Source: Dyadobacter diqingensis
GTDB lineage: Bacteria > Bacteroidota > Bacteroidia > Cytophagales > Spirosomataceae
DNA: 64,000 bases
Direction of reading: 5' to 3'
Assembly: GCF_024220585.1 (NCBI RefSeq)
Contig: NZ_JAMXKF010000013.1
Location: forward strand, 62,738-126,737
Positions within the stretch are counted from its first letter, which is position 1, and every line of letters starts with the position of its first letter. This document shows positions 8,262 through 17,046 of the stretch, piece after piece. The notes under the pieces are model-generated. The model made no database searches. It worked only from the letters and a program-made list of their open reading frames with translations, and was not told where the DNA came from. The position numbers and the translations under genes are program-made.

Positions 8262-8516
8262 ATGGCCAAAAAGAAACAACCTGACGCTGCGAAGCCTGCA
8301 AACGAGAAACCTCGCGTGCACAAAGATCTGGACGGTTTCGATATCCAAATCAATTCATTTGGTGAGATCACGACCAGTTTCGATATGGATCGTATCAACC
8401 AGTTTTTGAATAAAAATGTGGATGATAAGAAACTTCGTGACCGGGAGGATATTCCGGGAAGGAAAACGAAAAAATCCAAGGCTAAGAAAACCGAGGAGGA
8501 GGAAGAAGAGGAATAG
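8262..8516 (+). CDS. Small lysine-rich protein with acidic tail, function unknown
   Basis: An 84-residue protein I cannot assign to a named family. It has a basic start (MAKKKQPDAAKPANEKPRV), a compact central part (DLDGFDIQINSFGEITTSF, DMDRINQFLNKNVDDKKLRD) and a tail of lysines followed by seven glutamates. The central segment looks structured and conserved-like, while both ends look disordered. ATG 8262 is preceded by a purine-rich stretch, and the gene lies between gltX and the AIM24 gene on the same strand (122 and 66 bases away). Codon use resembles its neighbours, so it is probably real. Confidence 0.65.
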   Translation: MAKKKQPDAAKPANEKPRVHKDLDGFDIQINSFGEITTSFDMDRINQFLNKNVDDKKLRDREDIPGRKTKKSKAKKTEEEEEEE

Positions 8517-8582
8517 GGAAGTAATGGTTGTTTACGGCATACCTGCGTGATTTACTTACAACATATAAACTTTTAAAGCTAA

Positions 8583-9365
8583 ATGATCTCACACGAAATT
8601 GATTACAAGATTATCGGCGACGATATCCAAATCGTGGAAATAGAACTCGATCCAAATGAAACCGTGATCGCCGAAGCCGGTGCGATGCTTTTTATGGAAG
8701 ATGGTATTCAGTTTGAAACCAAGATGGGGGATGGATCTGAGGCCAATCAAAGTATTATGGGTAAGATTTTTCAGGCAGGAACCCGCGTTCTTACCGGTGA
8801 ATCTCTTTTCATGACGCATTTTACGAACCGTGGTGTAGGCAAGAAAAAGGTTGCTTTCTCAGCGCCATATCCGGGAACGGTCATGCCGATTGATCTTTCT
8901 AAAATTTATGGTAATGAACTGATCGTGCAAAAAGACGGATTTTTGTGTGCAGCATTGGGCACAAGCATGAAGATTCACTTTAACCAGCGTTTTGGCTCGG
9001 GTCTTTTTGGTGGTGAAGGATTTATTCTTCAAAAACTCAAAGGCGATGGGATGGCTTTCGTTCACGCTGGCGGTGTGGTTATTGAGCGTCAGCTTAACAA
9101 TGAAACACTTCGCGTGGATACGGGTTGTGTCGTTGCGTTTGAACAGTCGCTGAGTTTCGATATCCAACGTTCAGGTAGTCTGAAATCGATGGTTTTTGGT
9201 GGTGAAGGTATGTTTTTGGCAACGCTTCGCGGAACCGGACGTGTGTGGATACAATCCATGCCGATCTCTAAATTGATTCAGCGACTGGCTGTGGGCGGAC
9301 CTAACTCACGAAAAGAAAGCGGTTCGGTCATCGGCGGTCTGGGAAGTTTGTTTGAAGGCCAGTAG
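8583..9365 (+). CDS. AIM24/TIGR00266 family protein
   Basis: A 260-residue cytoplasmic beta-rich protein of the AIM24 (DUF124) family. Typical segments: DDIQIVEIELDPNETVIAEA with the family GAMLFMEDGI, SLFMTHFTNRGVGKKKVAF, PGTVMPIDLSKIYGNELIV, GEGFILQKLKGDGMAFVHAGG and the ending GGPNSRKESGSVIGGLGSLF. The fold is a double-stranded beta-helix; no enzymatic role is established for bacterial members. It is the last gene of the left plus-strand block and is followed by a bidirectional hairpin terminator shared with the convergent SusD gene. Confidence 0.85.
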   Translation: MISHEIDYKIIGDDIQIVEIELDPNETVIAEAGAMLFMEDGIQFETKMGDGSEANQSIMGKIFQAGTRVLTGESLFMTHFTNRGVGKKKVAFSAPYPGTVMPIDLSKIYGNELIVQKDGFLCAALGTSMKIHFNQRFGSGLFGGEGFILQKLKGDGMAFVHAGGVVIERQLNNETLRVDTGCVVAFEQSLSFDIQRSGSLKSMVFGGEGMFLATLRGTGRVWIQSMPISKLIQRLAVGGPNSRKESGSVIGGLGSLFEGQ

Positions 9366-9395
9366 GGTTGATCTAACATCACCACTGATATAAGC

Positions 9396-9433
9396 AAAAG
9401 AGCTGCTCTGATTTGATTCGGAGCAGCTCTTTT
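9396..9433. terminator. Bidirectional terminator between convergent genes
   Basis: Perfect 13-bp stem, arms 9396-9408 and 9421-9433, with A-run and T-run on the outer sides, so it can work on both strands. It lies between the AIM24 gene (plus) and the SusD gene (minus). Confidence 0.85.
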
Positions 9434-9481
9434 TACGTAACCGGCAGGAGCTGACTCCTACCGGTGTTTTTGATTTAAATA

Positions 9482-11053
9482 TTAATAACCAGGGTTCTGA
9501 GGTTTCAGGTTCGGGTTATTAAGCATCTCCTGGATTCCAAGAGGGAATAACAAGTGTTTTTCTTTCAAAGCCACACCGGATCCTACGTTCAGGTTAAGGT
9601 GACCTACGAAATCATCAAATCCTTTTGTTTTTTCATTGAACACTTTGCGTAAGCGAACCATGTCAAACCAGGTGATTCCTTCATAGCAGAATTCGTACCA
9701 GCGTTCTCTCAATACCGCATCGCGGAATGAAGCCTGGGTAAATGTTCCCAAACCAGGTGTTGTCAAAGTAGATCTGTCACGTACCTTTTTGTAAGCATCG
9801 TAAGCAGCCTGCGTTGGTGCGCCTAATTCGTTCTGAGCTTCTGCAAAAATAAGTAACACCTCTGCGTAACGAATCAAAGGCACGTTCAGGTTATTGTTTT
9901 TAGTACCTGGCACGCCTTGTGAGCCATTTGCAGTCTGGTTGAAATGTTTGAAAACGTAAGGAGCGCCAAGTTGGAAAGGAGCACCATCTCCGTTTGTAAA
10001 GTAAGACGTGTAGAAATATCCTTCCTGATCTTTTGCACGCAAGTCACCTGTTTCATAAGAATCATAAAATGTGCGCGTTGGTACCGTGCTGCCCGTTCCA
10101 CCTGGTCCTGAGAAAGTAACAGGTTTAAAGTTCGGATAGTAATCTCCCAGCGGGTTACCAGCTACTGCGATATTGTACTGGATCTGGAAGATATGCTCCA
10201 TGCGGTTTTTCAGGTTTTCCTGATGCACTTGCTTGTATGTTGTAAACAGATTTACAAGCGTTGGATTGGCAGTCGCGTAAGTGATAACTTCCTGTGCTTT
10301 ATCGGCAGCAAGCTTGTAATGCGTTGCTCCTTTTTTAAGCGGGAAACCAGCCATTGTCAGGTATACTTTTGACAACAAAGATTTCACTGCAATTTGGGTA
10401 GCGCGTCCGCTTGTTTCATTAAGAGGCAAACCGGCAGCTTCTGCTGCAAGCAAATCTTCAACAATCAGTTTGTAAACTTCTTCCTGAGATGTACGTGTTG
10501 GGCTGAAATCTTCTGAGGTTGCAGTCTGAGGTTTTGTTACCAAAGGAACATCACCCCAAAGTCTTACCGCATTAAAATAAGCCCACGCACGTAAGAAACG
10601 AGCTTCGCCGATAAGTTTTGTTTTCTGTGCATCCGTAGCCGGAGCAAGGAACGGGATGGTTGGGATTTTTTCCAAGGCAAGGTTTGCATTGGCGATCATT
10701 CTGTACAATCCGTTCCACCAGTTTACGATATGTGCCGTGTTTCCATCGTACGTCAATGAATACAGGTTATTCAAATCTGAATTCTGTCCTGTTTCCGTCG
10801 TAGCTGTTCCTGTAACAGCTTCCAGCATCTGCCAGTTAGCCGAGAAAATACCAGCTCCGTCACCATAGAAACGCATCCCTGCATAGATTGAAGCAACTGC
10901 CGCCTCTGCGTGATCAGGAATCGTGTAGAAACTTTCCGGCGTTAAGTTTGACGGATCGGATTCGTCAAGGAAGTCAGAGCAACTCGTAGGGCCAAGCAAA
11001 ATGGATCCACAAAGAAGTATCTTGGCTACATTTTTTAAATTATATAACTTCAT
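9482..11053 (-). CDS. SusD/RagB family outer-membrane nutrient-binding lipoprotein
   Basis: Surface lipoprotein that captures glycan or peptide ligands and closes over its SusC partner as a lid. It starts at ATG 11053 (a TTG two codons earlier is less likely) with a lipoprotein signal ending LLGPTSC, then SDFLDESDPSNLTPESFYT. SusD hallmarks are GLYRMIANANLALEKI, GEARFLRAWAYFNAVRLWGD, AVKSLLSKVYLTMA and the C-terminal RERWYEFCYEGITWFDMVRL. It lies 38 bases after the STN-SusC gene, forming a classic pair, and ends in the terminator at 9396-9433. The ligand is unknown because no glycosidase or peptidase sits in this locus. Confidence 0.93.
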   Translation of the reverse strand: MKLYNLKNVAKILLCGSILLGPTSCSDFLDESDPSNLTPESFYTIPDHAEAAVASIYAGMRFYGDGAGIFSANWQMLEAVTGTATTETGQNSDLNNLYSLTYDGNTAHIVNWWNGLYRMIANANLALEKIPTIPFLAPATDAQKTKLIGEARFLRAWAYFNAVRLWGDVPLVTKPQTATSEDFSPTRTSQEEVYKLIVEDLLAAEAAGLPLNETSGRATQIAVKSLLSKVYLTMAGFPLKKGATHYKLAADKAQEVITYATANPTLVNLFTTYKQVHQENLKNRMEHIFQIQYNIAVAGNPLGDYYPNFKPVTFSGPGGTGSTVPTRTFYDSYETGDLRAKDQEGYFYTSYFTNGDGAPFQLGAPYVFKHFNQTANGSQGVPGTKNNNLNVPLIRYAEVLLIFAEAQNELGAPTQAAYDAYKKVRDRSTLTTPGLGTFTQASFRDAVLRERWYEFCYEGITWFDMVRLRKVFNEKTKGFDDFVGHLNLNVGSGVALKEKHLLFPLGIQEMLNNPNLKPQNPGY

Positions 11054-11091
11054 AATCAATGTTGTTTTGATTTAATAAATTAATCCGCTTG

Positions 11092-14000
11092 TTAAAATGC
11101 AATCTGCAAACCAGCCATGTAAGTAGTTGGTTTTGGATAGCCATGCCAGATCATACCTTGTGAAAACACGTTACTGTTTTGGTCACCGTTTGTTGGAGTA
11201 ACCTCAGGATCGCCGTGTGGGTATTTTGTCAGCAAGAAGAAGTTCTGAGCAGAAAGATAAAGTCTAAGTTTGCTAAGTTTCAATTTGCTAATCACATCTG
11301 ATGGGAAATTGTAGCCCAAAAGAAGGTTTCTACCTCTTAGGAATGATCCGTCAAAAACCCAGTGCGAATCTACGTTTGTAACATAACCTGCTCTTGTTTC
11401 ACGAATTTCAGCAACCGGTGTATTTTGGTTTGTTGGTGTCCAGGCGTTCAATACGGTTGTATAACTATTTGCGATAGAAACGCGGTCTTCACTTGGGTGA
11501 AGCGTCATATCCAATACATCGTTTCCGTAAGAGTAAGCAAGGTCAACAGTCAAATCAAAGCTTTTGAAACGAACTGTGTTCGAGAATGAACCCCATCCTT
11601 TTGGACTACCATTTCCGATAATGCTCCGGTCAGCATCTGTAATGGCGCCGTCTCCGTTAACATCTTTGTATTTGATATCACCAGGAAGCATGGTAAGGTT
11701 GTTACGATAGCTGGTAAATTTAGCAGCCTGATCTCTTTCCGCTTCGCTCCATGTACCCAAACGTGTCAATCCCCAGAAAGAACCTACCGGCTGTCCGATA
11801 CGGATGATACCTGTCTGGTTTGTAAAGTTAGGACCACCTACTCCGAAGATATCCGATGGTGTTGCCAAAGAAAGCACTTTATTTCTGTTTAAAGAAATAT
11901 TGAAGCTGGTTGTCCATGTGAAGTCATTTCTCTCAATGTTGGTTGTATTAAGAGTGAATTCAAACCCTTTGTTTTGCATAGAACCAATGTTCTTTCTGAT
12001 TACAGCGTAACCACTGGTACGAGGTACTGGTGCATCCAAAAGCATGTCGGTTGTTTTTCTGTAATAATAATCTGCTTCAACAGAAATTCTGCCTTTCAGG
12101 AAGCTGATTTCAACACCTGCATCGGTTTGGGCTGTTTTTTCCCATTTCAAATCAGGGTTAGCCAATCTGTTGATACCCGTTCCACTCACCTTTGCATCGT
12201 TGTAAACAGTAGCATAAGTAGAGCTTAGCAGCGAAAGAGAAGAATATGGCGGGATTTCCGAGTTACCTGTCAAACCATAACTGGTACGGATTTTCAGGTT
12301 AGAAATGATCGGATTCGCTTTCAGGAATTCTTCGTCAGATACTTTCCAAGCCAAGGCAGCTGATGGGAAGAATGCAAACTTGTGGTTTTTCCCGAATTTA
12401 GAAGAACCATCCGCACGTCCTGTTACGGTAAACAGGTATTTTTCTTTCAATGTATAGTTAACACGACCGAAGTACGAGTTAAATGCAAAACGTGATGCGC
12501 CAGATCCAACACCTGGTAAAGTTGCGCCAGCACCAAGGTTTTCATAACTGAAATAATCCGTTGCAAAATTACGAACACTTGCACCTGAAGTGTTTACGTT
12601 CGTTTCCTGCCATGAAATACCGGCAAGTGCGTTAATTGCATGGATACCGTTAAACGTTTTGTTGTAAGTCAGGTAGTTTTCCCATGACCAGAAAGTTTCT
12701 TTTCTGTTATCCTTGCTTGCAGTACCTGATTCTGAAATAGCCAGTGTACGTGTCTGCGACTGATTAACTTCCTGGTTAACGATGTTGATACCCAGAATAG
12801 AACGCAATTCAAGTCCTTTTGCAAGTGTAAGGTTACCGTACAAACTTCCAAGTGTAGTTTGTGTGTTAACGTTGTATCTGCGACCGTTCAATCTGTGAAT
12901 TGAGCTAAAAGAACCTTCAGCCTGATCGTAGTCACGGTTGTTAGCGAATTTTCCGTCAGGGTATTTAACAGGCAGGAAAGGGAAATCCTCTACCATCTGG
13001 CGTGCCACAGCATCGTTGATATCTACGATGTTTTCAGCCTGGTTGTTGTAGCTAAGTGTTGCACCAACTTTTAGCCAGCTTTTCACCTGATCGTCTATGC
13101 TGAAACGTGTTGCATAACGTTTCAGGAATGATTTCTGGATCAAACCTAAATCGTCACGATAATTAAGAGAAAGCGAGTAGGTTGTTTTATTATTACCACC
13201 GCTGAAACCTAACTGATGGTTTTGAGAGATTTTGTTTTGAGTTGCCTCTTTAAACCAGTCTGTGTCATACATCGGGTTTAAGTTTGCATCAAAAACATCC
13301 GGATGCTCATTTCTTAGTTTTGTTCTGCGGGTTACAGGGTTAAGGTTGGTGTATTTACCAGCAGCCCATCCGGCAGGATCGTATTTTGCAATGTTCTTAT
13401 AGGCAAGATCTTCAACAGCAAGATATTCTTTCGCGTTTAAAACGTGAGGTCTTTTTGGACCAATCGTAGGAATACTGATATCTACGTTATAGGTCACGAT
13501 GCCTTCTCCTGATCTTCCTTTTTTCGTTGTAACCAAAATTACACCGTTAGCACCTCTTGCTCCATAAATTGCAGTTGACGATGCATCTTTCAAAACTTCA
13601 ACCGATACGATATCGTTTGGGTTGATGTAGTCAATTGCAGAGCTGTACTGGTTTTGTGTTCCTTGTGGTAGCATAACTCCGTCAACAACATACAATGGGT
13701 TGTTTGAAGAGTTGATAGAACTGAAACCACGGATACGTACATTACTTCTACCACCCGGACGACCTGAGTTCACGTTTACCTGAACCCCTGATACTTTTCC
13801 TGATAATGCCTGGTTAAGCGATGGAGAAGGGCGTTCTTTCAATTGCTCTTCTTTTACAGAACCAACTGAACCTGTTAAATCTGATTTCTTGGCAGTACCG
13901 TAACCGATAACAACCACTTCGCTCAATGCTTTTGTATCAGATTCGATGGAAATATCAAGTACTGAACGGTTTCCTACCGCCATTTCCTGACTAACGTATC

Positions 14001-14595
14001 CCACAAAGCTGAATACAAGAACAGCTCCGCTTTCAGGTACAGACAGGGTGTAGTTACCGCTTCCGTCAGTTGTAGTACCAGTGCTTGTTCCTTTCACAAC
14101 CACGTTTACACCAGGAAGGCCTTCACCTTTTTCCTTGTCTGTAACTTTTCCTTTTACGGTTCTGTCAGCATTTCTGGCTGCCAGCGCATTAATGTTTATC
14201 TTTTCTGCCAAAATTGTGTTCATACCAACTTTGTTGCCCTGATATAACACAACCTGGTTTTCCATCACTTTGTACAGAATGCCGTGCGGCGCAAGCATTT
14301 CGTCCAAAACTTCTGACAACGCTTTTGCTTTGGCATTAATAGTCACTTTCATTTCGTTCTTTACCACTTTGCTGCTGAAAATGAAACGCACTTTTGTGGT
14401 TGTTTCCAGTTGCAACAATGCACTTCTCAACGTTGCGTCTTTAAGTGCAAGTTCTGTTTTCTGACTTAACAGATTTTGTTCAAGGCTGTCCTTGGCGTAG
14501 GTTCCAAAGGAACACAATAACGCTAGAAGCATTAGTAAGGTTTTTTGCATCGTTCCGATCGGAGACGTGCTTTTTCTGGTATTGTTACTTTTCAT
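11092..14595 (-). CDS. STN-domain SusC/RagA family TonB-dependent transporter
   Basis: Outer-membrane TonB-dependent importer, partner of the SusD downstream. I chose ATG 14595 (MKSNNTRKS), which gives a normal signal peptide; an ATG at 14646 is in frame but adds an unusual leader. After the signal come an STN domain (KDATLRSALLQLETTTKVRF and VTINAKAKALSEVLDEMLA), a carboxypeptidase-like repeat (GKVTDKEKGEGLPGVNVVVK), the plug with the RagA motif (SSINSSNNPLYVVDGVMLPQ and IYGARGANGVILVTTKKG), and a barrel ending TTYMAGLQIAF. The STN domain is the part that signals to a FecR anti-sigma, and FecR and ECF sigma genes lie immediately upstream on the same strand. This makes the transporter a ligand-sensing switch for its own locus. 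Confidence 0.93.
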   Translation of the reverse strand: MKSNNTRKSTSPIGTMQKTLLMLLALLCSFGTYAKDSLEQNLLSQKTELALKDATLRSALLQLETTTKVRFIFSSKVVKNEMKVTINAKAKALSEVLDEMLAPHGILYKVMENQVVLYQGNKVGMNTILAEKININALAARNADRTVKGKVTDKEKGEGLPGVNVVVKGTSTGTTTDGSGNYTLSVPESGAVLVFSFVGYVSQEMAVGNRSVLDISIESDTKALSEVVVIGYGTAKKSDLTGSVGSVKEEQLKERPSPSLNQALSGKVSGVQVNVNSGRPGGRSNVRIRGFSSINSSNNPLYVVDGVMLPQGTQNQYSSAIDYINPNDIVSVEVLKDASSTAIYGARGANGVILVTTKKGRSGEGIVTYNVDISIPTIGPKRPHVLNAKEYLAVEDLAYKNIAKYDPAGWAAGKYTNLNPVTRRTKLRNEHPDVFDANLNPMYDTDWFKEATQNKISQNHQLGFSGGNNKTTYSLSLNYRDDLGLIQKSFLKRYATRFSIDDQVKSWLKVGATLSYNNQAENIVDINDAVARQMVEDFPFLPVKYPDGKFANNRDYDQAEGSFSSIHRLNGRRYNVNTQTTLGSLYGNLTLAKGLELRSILGINIVNQEVNQSQTRTLAISESGTASKDNRKETFWSWENYLTYNKTFNGIHAINALAGISWQETNVNTSGASVRNFATDYFSYENLGAGATLPGVGSGASRFAFNSYFGRVNYTLKEKYLFTVTGRADGSSKFGKNHKFAFFPSAALAWKVSDEEFLKANPIISNLKIRTSYGLTGNSEIPPYSSLSLLSSTYATVYNDAKVSGTGINRLANPDLKWEKTAQTDAGVEISFLKGRISVEADYYYRKTTDMLLDAPVPRTSGYAVIRKNIGSMQNKGFEFTLNTTNIERNDFTWTTSFNISLNRNKVLSLATPSDIFGVGGPNFTNQTGIIRIGQPVGSFWGLTRLGTWSEAERDQAAKFTSYRNNLTMLPGDIKYKDVNGDGAITDADRSIIGNGSPKGWGSFSNTVRFKSFDLTVDLAYSYGNDVLDMTLHPSEDRVSIANSYTTVLNAWTPTNQNTPVAEIRETRAGYVTNVDSHWVFDGSFLRGRNLLLGYNFPSDVISKLKLSKLRLYLSAQNFFLLTKYPHGDPEVTPTNGDQNSNVFSQGMIWHGYPKPTTYMAGLQIAF

Positions 14596-14774
14596 ACGGT
14601 TGGTTGCTTTAATTATGAAAATGTTGTTACTCAATCCAATGCACATTAATTAGTGGAGATGAGCCAGGGCGAAAACCTGCTTGTGGCAGGAGCAAATAGT
14701 ACAGGTAGGGATTTTGGTCATACGTTAGATTTAGAGGTTAATAAAAGACGGTAATTAGTTATAGGGTAAGCTTT

Positions 14775-15779
14775 TTATTCACAGCCTGCTCCGGAAAGGC
14801 GGATGGTTCCATTGCTGATGGTATAGGTTGCACCAGTAGATTGGCACAAAAGATCCATGATGACGGGTAATCTCAGGTTGGTGAAATCTGCGCGGAGGAA
14901 GCAGTTTTGCATGGCTTCATTCTCGAATTCGACCTGAATGGCAAACATTTCTTCGAGTGTGCTCGTAACCTGCTTGACAGAGGCCCAGTCGAAATTGATT
15001 GTAACGGGTTCCCAAATCTGGAATGGAGCAGTTGAAGCGCGTTTGAATTCATTTAACTTTCCTGACAGACAATCAAACTCAACCTGTTGTTTTGCTTTGA
15101 TAATCCGTTTCTCTTCCGGTCCGCTCACGGCAACAGTTCCACTGACAACTGATACTTCGAAGTGTTTGCTGCCTTTTTTTGCCTGAACGTTGAAGCTTGT
15201 TCCCAAAACTTCTGTCGTCATTTTTCCTGTGTGGATTATAAAAGGTTTGGCAGTATTTCTGGTAACGTCGAAAAAAGCTTCCCCGTCGAGGACTATTTCG
15301 CGGATCTTCTCGCCGTAGCTGATGGTGTAAGAAACCCGGGATCCCGGATTTAGCCATACTTTGCTGCTGTCGGGTAGCCGCCGGAGCAAAATCTGGTCTG
15401 TTTTATTTTCGAGATATTTTGTCGTGTTTTCGGCAAGTGGTGCTTGCTGAGGTTTTTCTGATAATGGGTTATTACGAAAGAAAAAAGAGATTCCGAGGCC
15501 CAGCATTACCGTTGCTGCCACGTACCAATGCCACTGGCGGAAGATATTGATGTTCCAGCTTCGCTTGCTTTCGCTTTCACTCAGTTTTATCTGGGACTTG
15601 ATCTTTTCAAAAACTGAGCGCGAATAATTTCCCGTTTTTGTTTCGGGGAAAACCGTATCAAGATCTGGGGTATTCTCAAATGACTGGTACCATTTTTCAA
15701 CTTCCTCACGCTCCTCCGGTGTGCAGGTGCCATTCAGATATTTATCCAATACGTCAGATGAAATAGAAGTTCTTTTCAT
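14775..15779 (-). CDS. FecR family anti-sigma factor
   Basis: A 334-residue single-pass inner-membrane protein that holds the ECF sigma and receives the signal from the STN-SusC transporter. The cytoplasmic N-terminus (VLDKYLNGTCTPEEREEVEK) matches the family. The membrane helix is WYVAATVMLGLGISFFF near residue 90. The periplasmic FecR domain includes LPDSSKVWLNPGSRVSY, EIVLDGEAFFDVTRN and FIIHTGKMTTEVLGTSFNV, and the C-terminal DUF4974 region ends YTISNGTIRLSGAGCE. It lies between the sigma gene (139-base gap) and the SusC gene (179-base gap). Confidence 0.93.
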   Translation of the reverse strand: MKRTSISSDVLDKYLNGTCTPEEREEVEKWYQSFENTPDLDTVFPETKTGNYSRSVFEKIKSQIKLSESESKRSWNINIFRQWHWYVAATVMLGLGISFFFRNNPLSEKPQQAPLAENTTKYLENKTDQILLRRLPDSSKVWLNPGSRVSYTISYGEKIREIVLDGEAFFDVTRNTAKPFIIHTGKMTTEVLGTSFNVQAKKGSKHFEVSVVSGTVAVSGPEEKRIIKAKQQVEFDCLSGKLNEFKRASTAPFQIWEPVTINFDWASVKQVTSTLEEMFAIQVEFENEAMQNCFLRADFTNLRLPVIMDLLCQSTGATYTISNGTIRLSGAGCE

Positions 15780-15918
15780 AGATGAATTTGTTTTGGATAA
15801 TAATAAATTGATTTAGTACAAAATATGGGCTTTTGTACAAGGACGTGCGAGAGGGGTCAACACCTTAGTTGAATTATAAAAAAAGATTAAATTTTTTTAT
15901 TTGATAATATTGGGTCCG

Positions 15919-16530
15919 TTAAATCAGGTCAATATATTCCTCGAAGGCTGTCAGAAAAAAGGAAATACAGGAAATAGAATAATCGCGAAGCTGGTGACGG
16001 ATCGTATTCCGTGCTTTTAAAAGATGACTTTCGATCGTCTTGGGCGAAACGTTGGTTTCATTGGCAATTTGCTGGATGGATAATCCGCTTTCGAATAACT
16101 CATAAACGTTCCGGCATTTCTCAGGCAGGTCAGATACGCTCTGCTCATAAGCAGTTTTCAGGTCGTTGTAAGCAATCTCTTCGTAAGTCGCATGGCCGGC
16201 TTCTTTTTCAGCATAGTCTGCCGGATATTCGGCCACCTTATTATTCTTGCGGAAAAACGAGATCACGGCATTGCGCAAAGACGTGTGAATGTACGCATCA
16301 AACGTTTTAGCAACTGTAATTTGATGTCTTTTTAGCCATATAGCCACAAAAAGCTCCTGCACTAATTCTTCCGATTGATCACGGTCACGAAGTCTTTTGT
16401 AGGCATCATTAAGAACCCTGTAAAAATACCGGCGGTACAGTTCTTCGAAGGCAAGGTGGTTATCCAGTTTAATTTCGGAGAACAATTCCTCGTCATTAAA
16501 TTCCATAAACTGAATCCTATTTGTGCTCAT
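15919..16530 (-). CDS. ECF RNA polymerase sigma factor (Bacteroidota FecI-like)
   Basis: A 203-residue sigma-70 factor of the extracytoplasmic-function class. Region 2 reads AFEELYRRYFYRVLNDAYKR with RDQSEELVQELFVAIWLKR, and region 4 reads LPEKCRNVYELFESGLSIQQ followed by IANETNVSPKTIESHLLKAR. The pattern fits the expanded Bacteroidota FecI-like family. Paired with FecR and STN-SusC downstream, it should activate this uptake locus when ligand is bound. The 516 bases upstream contain a perfect 14-base palindrome at 16668-16681 that may add another layer of control. Confidence 0.93.
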   Translation of the reverse strand: MSTNRIQFMEFNDEELFSEIKLDNHLAFEELYRRYFYRVLNDAYKRLRDRDQSEELVQELFVAIWLKRHQITVAKTFDAYIHTSLRNAVISFFRKNNKVAEYPADYAEKEAGHATYEEIAYNDLKTAYEQSVSDLPEKCRNVYELFESGLSIQQIANETNVSPKTIESHLLKARNTIRHQLRDYSISCISFFLTAFEEYIDLI

Positions 16531-17046
16531 AGATTTTACAGTTGTTAGTCAGGATAGGGCAACAAAACTTTAACACGCGGGCGTCCAAGTTTTATTCCGC
16601 ATGGCAATATTATAATAAATAAATAGAATATTTAAATAGTATTTTAATTTTAAGATTAAAACGGCAATGCAAACGTTTGCAAAAAAAATCAGCCAGCCTT
16701 TTAGTAACCGTTATCTGATTTTGTTTTTGTAAGTAACTCAAAAACACATAGTAATCTCTTCTGTAACTTTGGATAAGATACCTGAATATTATATTATTGA
16801 TATTCAAAAGGTAAGCTTTTTGGGAAAGAAAATTTTAATGAATTATACCGTATGTTTGTTATCGGCTACAAAATGCTGATACTGCTTTAAATGCTGTTTT
16901 TCATTCTGACTAAAAAAGGAGAAAAACGGTCGTATTTATTTTTACAGGTTTTGTAATTATTTTTTTGAATCAGCCGGTTTGGTATCAAAACAGATTGGTG
17001 CAGATCTAAAACTCAACTTATGATTTATCAACTTTAACCCTCATTT
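16531..17046. other. 516-base divergent intergenic region
   Basis: Separates the minus-strand sigma gene from the plus-strand FG-GAP gene. It is strongly A/T rich, with no credible reading frame and no RNA gene that I can recognise. The one ordered element is the palindrome at 16668-16681. Promoters for both flanking genes must lie here, but no full TAnnTTTG/TTG pair is visible. Confidence 0.6.
16668..16681. promoter_or_regulatory. Perfect palindrome resembling a LacI-family operator
   Basis: TGCAAACGTTTGCA is a perfect 14-base inverted repeat with the central CG typical of LacI-family sites. It lies 138 bases upstream of the sigma gene and 366 upstream of the FG-GAP gene. No LacI-type regulator is encoded in this window, so any regulator acts from elsewhere. 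Confidence 0.5.

Noticed and set aside
16610..16807. 65-residue minus-strand frame in the sigma upstream region
   Set aside because: Falls in A/T-rich intergenic sequence, overlaps the palindrome, and has no family features.
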